Assembly (NCBI GenBank): GCA_000435075.1
Contig: FR890649.1
Location: 1-17,726, forward strand
Source of the DNA: Bacteroides sp. CAG:770
GTDB taxonomy: Bacteria; Bacteroidota; Bacteroidia; Bacteroidales; UBA932
Reading direction: 5' to 3'
DNA: 17,726 bases
The stretch's first letter is position 1; each line of letters begins with the position of its first letter. The position numbers were made by a program, and so were the translations under genes. Below the pieces are notes generated by a model, which saw nothing but the letters and a program-made list of their open reading frames with translations, did no database searches and was not told the origin of the DNA. Positions 15,184 through 17,726 of this stretch are shown here, piece after piece.

Positions 15184-15501
15184 CTATTTCAAGGTATTGC
15201 CATCACCGTCACGATAGGTGTTACCTGCAATCATGACTATGTCTATAATAGTCCAGACGCCACAGCCTCCAAGCGTCACCAACATCAGCACCCCAGTTAT
15301 TACATTACCCGTGTAGAAACGATGAACCCCCAAAGACCCAACAAGAATGCTGAGCAGTAAAGCAATAAGCCACCTATCATCATTGGTAGCTTCAGATGGT
15401 GACTTCTTTTGGTAATTGGCCAGTTTCAATGGAGCTCCACAATGGGGGCAGAAATTAGTTTCTCCTTCAACAGGTTTTCCACAGTTAGGACAATAGTTCA
15501 T
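15184..15501 (-). CDS. Zinc-ribbon TM2-domain membrane protein
   Basis: Protein of 105 residues. The N-terminal zinc ribbon has C4, C7, C18 and C21 (CPNC and CPHC). A linker of about 20 residues leads to a TM2 domain at about 43-94. Its hallmarks are present: the first span with LSILVGSLGVHRFYTGN, a Gly-rich turn, and the second span WTIIDIVMIAG with the conserved Asp at 87. TM2 proteins are widespread two-span membrane proteins of unknown biochemical role. It is the first gene of the four-gene - strand cluster with the 29-aa peptide, CD225-like and DUF2752 proteins. The promoter box is at 15535-15542. Confidence 0.92.
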   Translation of the reverse strand: MNYCPNCGKPVEGETNFCPHCGAPLKLANYQKKSPSEATNDDRWLIALLLSILVGSLGVHRFYTGNVITGVLMLVTLGGCGVWTIIDIVMIAGNTYRDGDGNTLK

Positions 15502-15534
15502 TTGTAGTTATTTTTCTGACAATATAGAAATTTT

Positions 15535-15542
15535 CAAACGTA
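15535..15542 (-). promoter_or_regulatory. -7 box of the TM2 / CD225 / DUF2752 cluster
   Basis: Read on the - strand, TACGTTTG matches TAnnTTTG. It ends 33 bp before the TM2 start codon. No well-placed TTTG -33 box is visible. Confidence 0.45.
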
Positions 15543-15588
15543 TAAACAAGTCTTCAAAAAAGTATTTGTTGTTTCCGCATCCTAGATA

Positions 15589-15601
15589 GGGCTCGGCGGA
15601 T
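15589..15601 (+). repeat. Third copy of GGGCTCGGCGGAT
   Basis: An exact 13-base copy, in direct orientation, of the left arm (15672-15684) of the hairpin at 15671-15743. It could pair with the right arm (15730-15742) instead of the left one. The stretch 15502-15794 holds no protein gene: only the TM2 promoter box, this copy and the hairpin. Confidence 0.6.
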
Positions 15602-15670
15602 TTATACTTTATAATTCCTTGATAGTTAAATGGTTCTGAAAATCGAATCTGCCGACTCGATAAAAATGAG

Positions 15671-15743
15671 GGGGCTCGGCGGATGACATTGATATAACTT
15701 ATTGATGGTCAATGTTTCCAAAACCAGCAATCCGCCGAGCCCC
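15671..15743 (-). terminator. GC-rich composite hairpin, probable terminator of the beta-barrel gene
   Basis: GGGGCTCGGCGGAT (15671-15684) pairs perfectly with 15730-15743, 14 bp. A nested stem ACATTGA (15686-15692) / TCAATGT (15709-15715) fills the loop. On the - strand the outer stem is followed by CTCATTTTTATC, so it has the form of an intrinsic terminator for the gene ending at 15795. An outer pair TCGAATC (15643-15649) / GATTCGA (15753-15759) could extend the fold. Confidence 0.65.
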
Positions 15744-15794
15744 TCCCGGTGTGATTCGACCTGAAAACAATAGTACGGAGACGATGTTAAGATG

Positions 15795-16313
15795 CTAGAA
15801 TGAAACGCCGAACTTGATGCCGATTTCATTTAACCTGCACTTGACTTCGGCATCAAGAATTGTCGTCTTGAAATTATACAGTTCGTAGAATACTGTCAAT
15901 TTCAATCCGACCTTACGCTTCAGCGGGAAATTGAGGCCAAACTCAGGACGGAACAGGAATCCGCCAGTCATGTCGTAGGTGTAATCTAGTTTTGTGCCGA
16001 CATCCACACCCGCCATCAAATCCATTTTTCTTGAAACAGGCATATACCCCTTGAGGTCAACGAAAATAGGAAAGAGGATGGCTTCGTCGGAGAAACTGGC
16101 GGTCGCACCTATGCCGGCGCCGGCAAAAAAGTAACGGGAAAAACGTACGCCATTTATGACTTCCAGATTAAGATTGCACGTTTCCTCATCAATGCTGAAC
16201 GAGAATGAGGTGTTCACTTCTCCCTGGTACTTTAAGTATTTGACATCCTGAGCTTTAATGAAAAGCGGCATAAACAGGAAGGCCAACAGACAATATAAGT
16301 AATTCAACTGCAT
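15795..16313 (-). CDS. Small outer-membrane beta-barrel protein
   Basis: Protein of 172 residues. The frame extends to an ATG at 16388, but I use 16313 because it starts a good signal peptide (MQLNYLYCLLAFLFMPLFIKA, cut near KA-Q) and because a -7 box lies between the two starts at 16353-16360. The mature part has alternating hydrophobic residues typical of a barrel of about eight strands: NLNLEVINGVRFSRYFFAGAGIGA, FPIFVDLKGYM, KMDLMAGVDVGTKLDYTYD, GFLFRPEFGLNFPL and KVGLKLTVFYELYNF. The last residues KFGVSF end in Phe, as outer-membrane barrels usually do. Closest to the porin-like OMP_b-brl families; the function is unknown. Confidence 0.85.
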   Translation of the reverse strand: MQLNYLYCLLAFLFMPLFIKAQDVKYLKYQGEVNTSFSFSIDEETCNLNLEVINGVRFSRYFFAGAGIGATASFSDEAILFPIFVDLKGYMPVSRKMDLMAGVDVGTKLDYTYDMTGGFLFRPEFGLNFPLKRKVGLKLTVFYELYNFKTTILDAEVKCRLNEIGIKFGVSF

Positions 16314-16352
16314 GTTTCTAAGATTTTTATCATAAATAAACGGAAAACACGC

Positions 16353-16360
16353 CAAACCTA
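16353..16360 (-). promoter_or_regulatory. -7 box of the beta-barrel gene
   Basis: Read on the - strand, TAGGTTTG matches TAnnTTTG, 39 bp before the chosen start codon. A clear -33 TTTG at the right distance is missing. Its position argues against the longer start at 16388. Confidence 0.45.
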
Positions 16361-16388
16361 AATAATCAGAGCGGCGCAAGCATATCAT

Positions 16389-16521
16389 TGATCTAGACCA
16401 TAAGCAATTTTCATTAGATTGTTATCAGTTTCACTATTACTACAGCAAATGTAGCAATTATCGAAAATATTACAAATCAAGAAAAGACAGAACTATCTGT
16501 TGGCCCTTTCGTAGCCGAGTG
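16389..16521. other. Intergenic AT-rich stretch
   Basis: No gene, repeat or clear promoter seen. It separates the beta-barrel gene from the structured noncoding region that follows. Confidence 0.5.
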
Positions 16522-16612
16522 GAAAACGGTGTAAAATTCGGCCTAATTTTACACCGTTTGTTCAAATTTTTTGAAACGGGGTAAATAATGGCGTTTTCTT
16601 ACACCGTTTTCC
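16522..16612. repeat. Cluster of four ACGGTGTAA half-sites in alternating orientation
   Basis: AAACGGTGTAAAATT (16524-16538) and its perfect reverse complement (16545-16559) form a 15-bp stem with a 6-nt loop. A second, imperfect pair follows: GAAACGGGGTAA (16574-16585) and TTACACCGTTTTC (16599-16611). A small hairpin TTCAAA (16561-16566) / TTTGAA (16570-16575) lies between them. The inner copies 16549-16559 and 16574-16585 can also pair with each other, so alternative folds exist. Confidence 0.6.
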
Positions 16613-16642
16613 AAGGCGAAGGCCTTAACCTGCATATCGTCT

Positions 16643-16801
16643 GGCAGGTGGTGCGGTACGGCGGACGTGGCCAACCCACGGCCTCGGGAAGTGGGAGGTG
16701 CCTGCCGGAGACAAGTTCTCGCGGGAGCGAGGACGCAGGAAACGGTAGGAGGGCCGAACGGAGCGCAGCGGAGTGAGTTCCGCCGTACTGTGCCACCTGA
16801 C
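16643..16801 (+). ncRNA. Candidate structured noncoding RNA closed by a 21-bp stem
   Basis: Bases 16645-16665 pair without a gap to 16779-16799. The stem has 21 pairs, three of them G-U (16652/16792, 16653/16791, 16655/16789) that are pairs only if the + strand is the RNA. Inside are a hairpin CGTGG (16666-16670) / CCACG (16676-16680), and a longer arm. The arm is CCTGC (16701-16705) with GCAGG (16735-16739), a 9-nt bulge on the 5' side, then GTTCTCGC (16715-16722) with GCGAGGAC (16727-16734, one more G-U) capped by the GNRA loop GGGA. It is much richer in G+C than its surroundings. I do not recognise it as RNase P RNA, tmRNA, SRP RNA or a known riboswitch. A miniature transposable element with imperfect ends is the alternative. 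Confidence 0.45.
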
Positions 16802-16894
16802 AACAAACGTTGTCGTGACCAGTAAATGATTCCCTGACATGTCATATATTTCCGTGGTTGGCCGCGCCTGTATGGCATTGACAATGCTCCAGGA

Positions 16895-16946
16895 CCATTT
16901 GACGTGGCAGAGGATGCCCTTCACATGGTGGTTCTGCCACGCCAAA
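16895..16946. repeat. Inverted repeat CGTGGCAGA / TCTGCCACG
   Basis: CGTGGCAGA (16903-16911) pairs with TCTGCCACG (16933-16941). Past a one-base mismatch the stem runs four more pairs (TTTG at 16898-16901 with CAAA at 16943-16946). The mismatch is A opposite C on the + strand but becomes U-G on the - strand. Just after it, CAGATGCATCTG (16953-16964) is a perfect 12-base palindrome, and TGACATGTCA (16835-16844) upstream is another of 10. Confidence 0.5.
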
Positions 16947-17029
16947 ATGTCACAGATGCATCTGCATGACCATGTCGCGTATCCAGCCCGCGGAATTTTG
17001 CAATCATCTGGCCGGGGCGAATTCCGGCA

Positions 17030-17190
17030 GTCGGGACGACGCCACGGCCACCTCTGTAACACATTGATAATCAGGCATCATTTATTTTAAGCGTGGATTT
17101 CCAAAGATTTTTTGGCCATTAATCCACACCTAATTTTATAACTCTTTATAAATCAAACTATTACAAAAATCAATGTGGCGCCGTCCCGAC
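17030..17190. repeat. 16-bp inverted repeat flanking an AT-rich segment
   Basis: GTCGGGACGACGCCAC (17030-17045) and GTGGCGCCGTCCCGAC (17175-17190) are inverted copies with one difference, 129 bp apart. The interior is AT-rich, codes for nothing, and contains the hairpin at 17093-17127. GCCGG (17011-17015) / CCGGC (17024-17028) forms a small hairpin just outside the left end. The layout resembles a miniature inverted-repeat element, but no target-site duplication is evident. Confidence 0.45.
17093..17127 (+). terminator. Hairpin with terminator-like features
   Basis: GTGGATT (17093-17099) pairs with AATCCAC (17121-17127), and CCAAA (17101-17105) with TTTGG (17111-17115), with a 5-nt loop. It is followed by CCTAATTTTATAAC, so it could end a + strand transcript from the structured region. 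No gene on the + strand precedes it closely. Confidence 0.4.
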
Positions 17191-17420
17191 GAAAGACGTA
17201 ACTCCAGATTTTTCCAGTGGAGTCTGTCTTAAAAGTCAAACATTCCCCAGTGAGAATCAAGAATTAGCTTTAGGACGTGTACGGGGATACTAACAATTTT
17301 AATCCCGAACCTTCTGCCGGCCAAGAAGCACTATGAAATGCAAATCAACCGGGATTTTACGTTGAGCCCCCAGAAGACACACGTGTGCAACTCCGCACAA
17401 TTTCCGGGACGGGACAAATA
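17191..17420. other. Intergenic stretch before the tRNA operon
   Basis: No gene seen. It holds a 6-bp hairpin ACTCCA (17201-17206) / TGGAGT (17218-17223), a perfect palindrome CACACGTGTG (17378-17387), and AATCCCG (17301-17307) matched by CGGGATT (17350-17356). None has an obvious role. Confidence 0.4.
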
Positions 17421-17422
17421 CG

Positions 17423-17451
17423 AAAAAAGCACTCGCAAAAAACGCAAGTGC
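17423..17451 (-). terminator. Rho-independent terminator of the tRNA operon
   Basis: On the - strand GCACTTGC (17451-17444) pairs with GCGAGTGC (17436-17429), with one U-G pair and a T-rich loop. It is followed by six T (17428-17423). It lies 12 bp after the tRNA-Met 3' end. Confidence 0.85.
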
Positions 17452-17462
17452 CTCAAGTTTCG

Positions 17463-17536
17463 TAGCGGGTCGCAGGATTGAACTGCGGACCTCATGATTA
17501 TGAATCATGCGCTCTAACCAGCTGAGCTAACCCGCC
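17463..17536 (-). tRNA. tRNA with CAT anticodon, annotated as tRNA-Met
   Basis: The - strand begins GGCGGGTTAGCTCAGCTGG and ends ACCCGCTA. All four arms fold: acceptor GGCGGGT/ACCCGCT (first pair G-U), D arm GCTC/GAGC, anticodon stem CATGA/TCATG with loop TTCATAA, and T arm CGCAG/CTGCG with loop TTCAATC. The anticodon is CAT. The paired acceptor end argues against initiator Met. Elongator Met and the lysidine-modified Ile2 tRNA cannot be separated with certainty by eye. The CCA end is not encoded. It is second in a two-tRNA transcript, 24 bp after tRNA-Gln. Confidence 0.93.
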
Positions 17537-17560
17537 ATGACTGGTCGGAGACCAGATTTA

Positions 17561-17633
17561 GTTGAGATAGAAGGATTCGAACCCTCACTGACAGAGCCAG
17601 AATCTGTAGTGCTACCATTACACCATATCTCAA
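17561..17633 (-). tRNA. tRNA-Gln (CTG anticodon)
   Basis: The - strand begins TTGAGATATGGTGTAATGG. The acceptor TTGAGAT pairs with ATCTCAA, the anticodon stem ACAGA/TCTGT holds loop TTCTGGC with anticodon CTG, and the T arm GAGGG/CCTTC encloses TTCGAAT. The U1-A72 pair and the GGTGTAATGG D arm are typical of bacterial tRNA-Gln. The CCA end is not encoded. First gene of the tRNA pair. Confidence 0.93.
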
Positions 17634-17661
17634 TGTCTGCCGTTAATTTCAAACGGGACTG

Positions 17662-17692
17662 CAAATTTACAACACTTTTCTTATTCTGCAAA
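17662..17692 (-). promoter_or_regulatory. Promoter of the tRNA operon (TTTG-N19-TAAATTTG)
   Basis: On the - strand TTTG (17689-17692) and TAAATTTG (17662-17669) are 19 bp apart, a full match to the Bacteroidota consensus. The expected start near 17655 lies about 20 bp before tRNA-Gln. Confidence 0.75.
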
Positions 17693-17726
17693 TTTTTCTT
17701 GACATTTTATGCAAAATTTTGATTAA

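Noticed and set aside
16314..16388. Longer N-terminus of the beta-barrel protein
   Set aside because: It would bury the signal peptide and lies upstream of the -7 box at 16353-16360.
16643..16801. RNase P RNA, tmRNA or SRP RNA
   Set aside because: None of the conserved core sequences of these RNAs is present in this segment.
16625..17062. 145-codon open frame on the - strand, and shorter frames in the same GC-rich region
   Set aside because: The translation is Arg/Pro/Ser/Cys-rich with no protein-like pattern and runs straight through the RNA-like stems. High G+C creates long open frames by chance.
16522..17190. CRISPR array
   Set aside because: The repeats are inverted, irregularly spaced and of different sequence; there are no regular spacers and no cas genes.

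Overview
The window looks like chromosomal DNA of a Bacteroidales-type Bacteroidota. The evidence is promoter boxes of the Bacteroidota form (TTTG, about 20 bp, TAnnTTTG), lipoproteins with short lipoboxes, an OstA/LptA-like protein encoded next to SurA-like chaperones and guaB, a LytS/LytTR two-component pair, and the TM2 / CD225 / DUF2752 zinc-ribbon membrane cluster. I cannot fix the genus from sequence alone.

Layout. 1-2470 is an AT-rich pair of lipoprotein genes of unknown function (+ strand), closed by a 16-bp inverted-repeat terminator. 2676-4435 is a histidine kinase and LytTR response regulator operon (- strand) with a 4-bp overlap. A divergent promoter region with three ATTGT half-sites separates it from a small XRE-type HTH gene (4611-4994, +). 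5041-11562 is a tight - strand operon: guaB, a SurA-like lipoprotein, SurA with two parvulin domains, and a very large OstA/LptA-like protein, with gaps of 4, 6 and 2 bp. It couples GMP synthesis with envelope biogenesis. Upstream are a YhcC-like radical SAM gene (-) and, divergent from it, an SH3-NlpC/P60 cell-wall endopeptidase (+), then a conserved 95-aa protein behind a structured leader.

14323-15501 is a - strand cluster of small membrane proteins: TM2 with zinc ribbon, then a previously uncalled 29-aa membrane peptide, then CD225-like with zinc ribbon, then DUF2752. 15502-15794 holds a GC-rich hairpin with a third copy of its arm. 15795-16313 encodes a small outer-membrane beta-barrel protein.

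16389-17460 has no credible protein gene but is full of inverted repeats. They include a 21-bp stem with three G-U wobbles that closes a branched structure (candidate + strand noncoding RNA), a four-half-site palindrome cluster, and a 16-bp inverted repeat around an AT-rich segment. The window ends with a tRNA-Gln / tRNA-Met operon (- strand) with its own promoter and terminator.

The best candidates for undescribed biology are the structured intergenic region 16522-17190, the 29-aa peptide in the TM2/CD225/DUF2752 operon, and an over-represented octamer CATTGACA.
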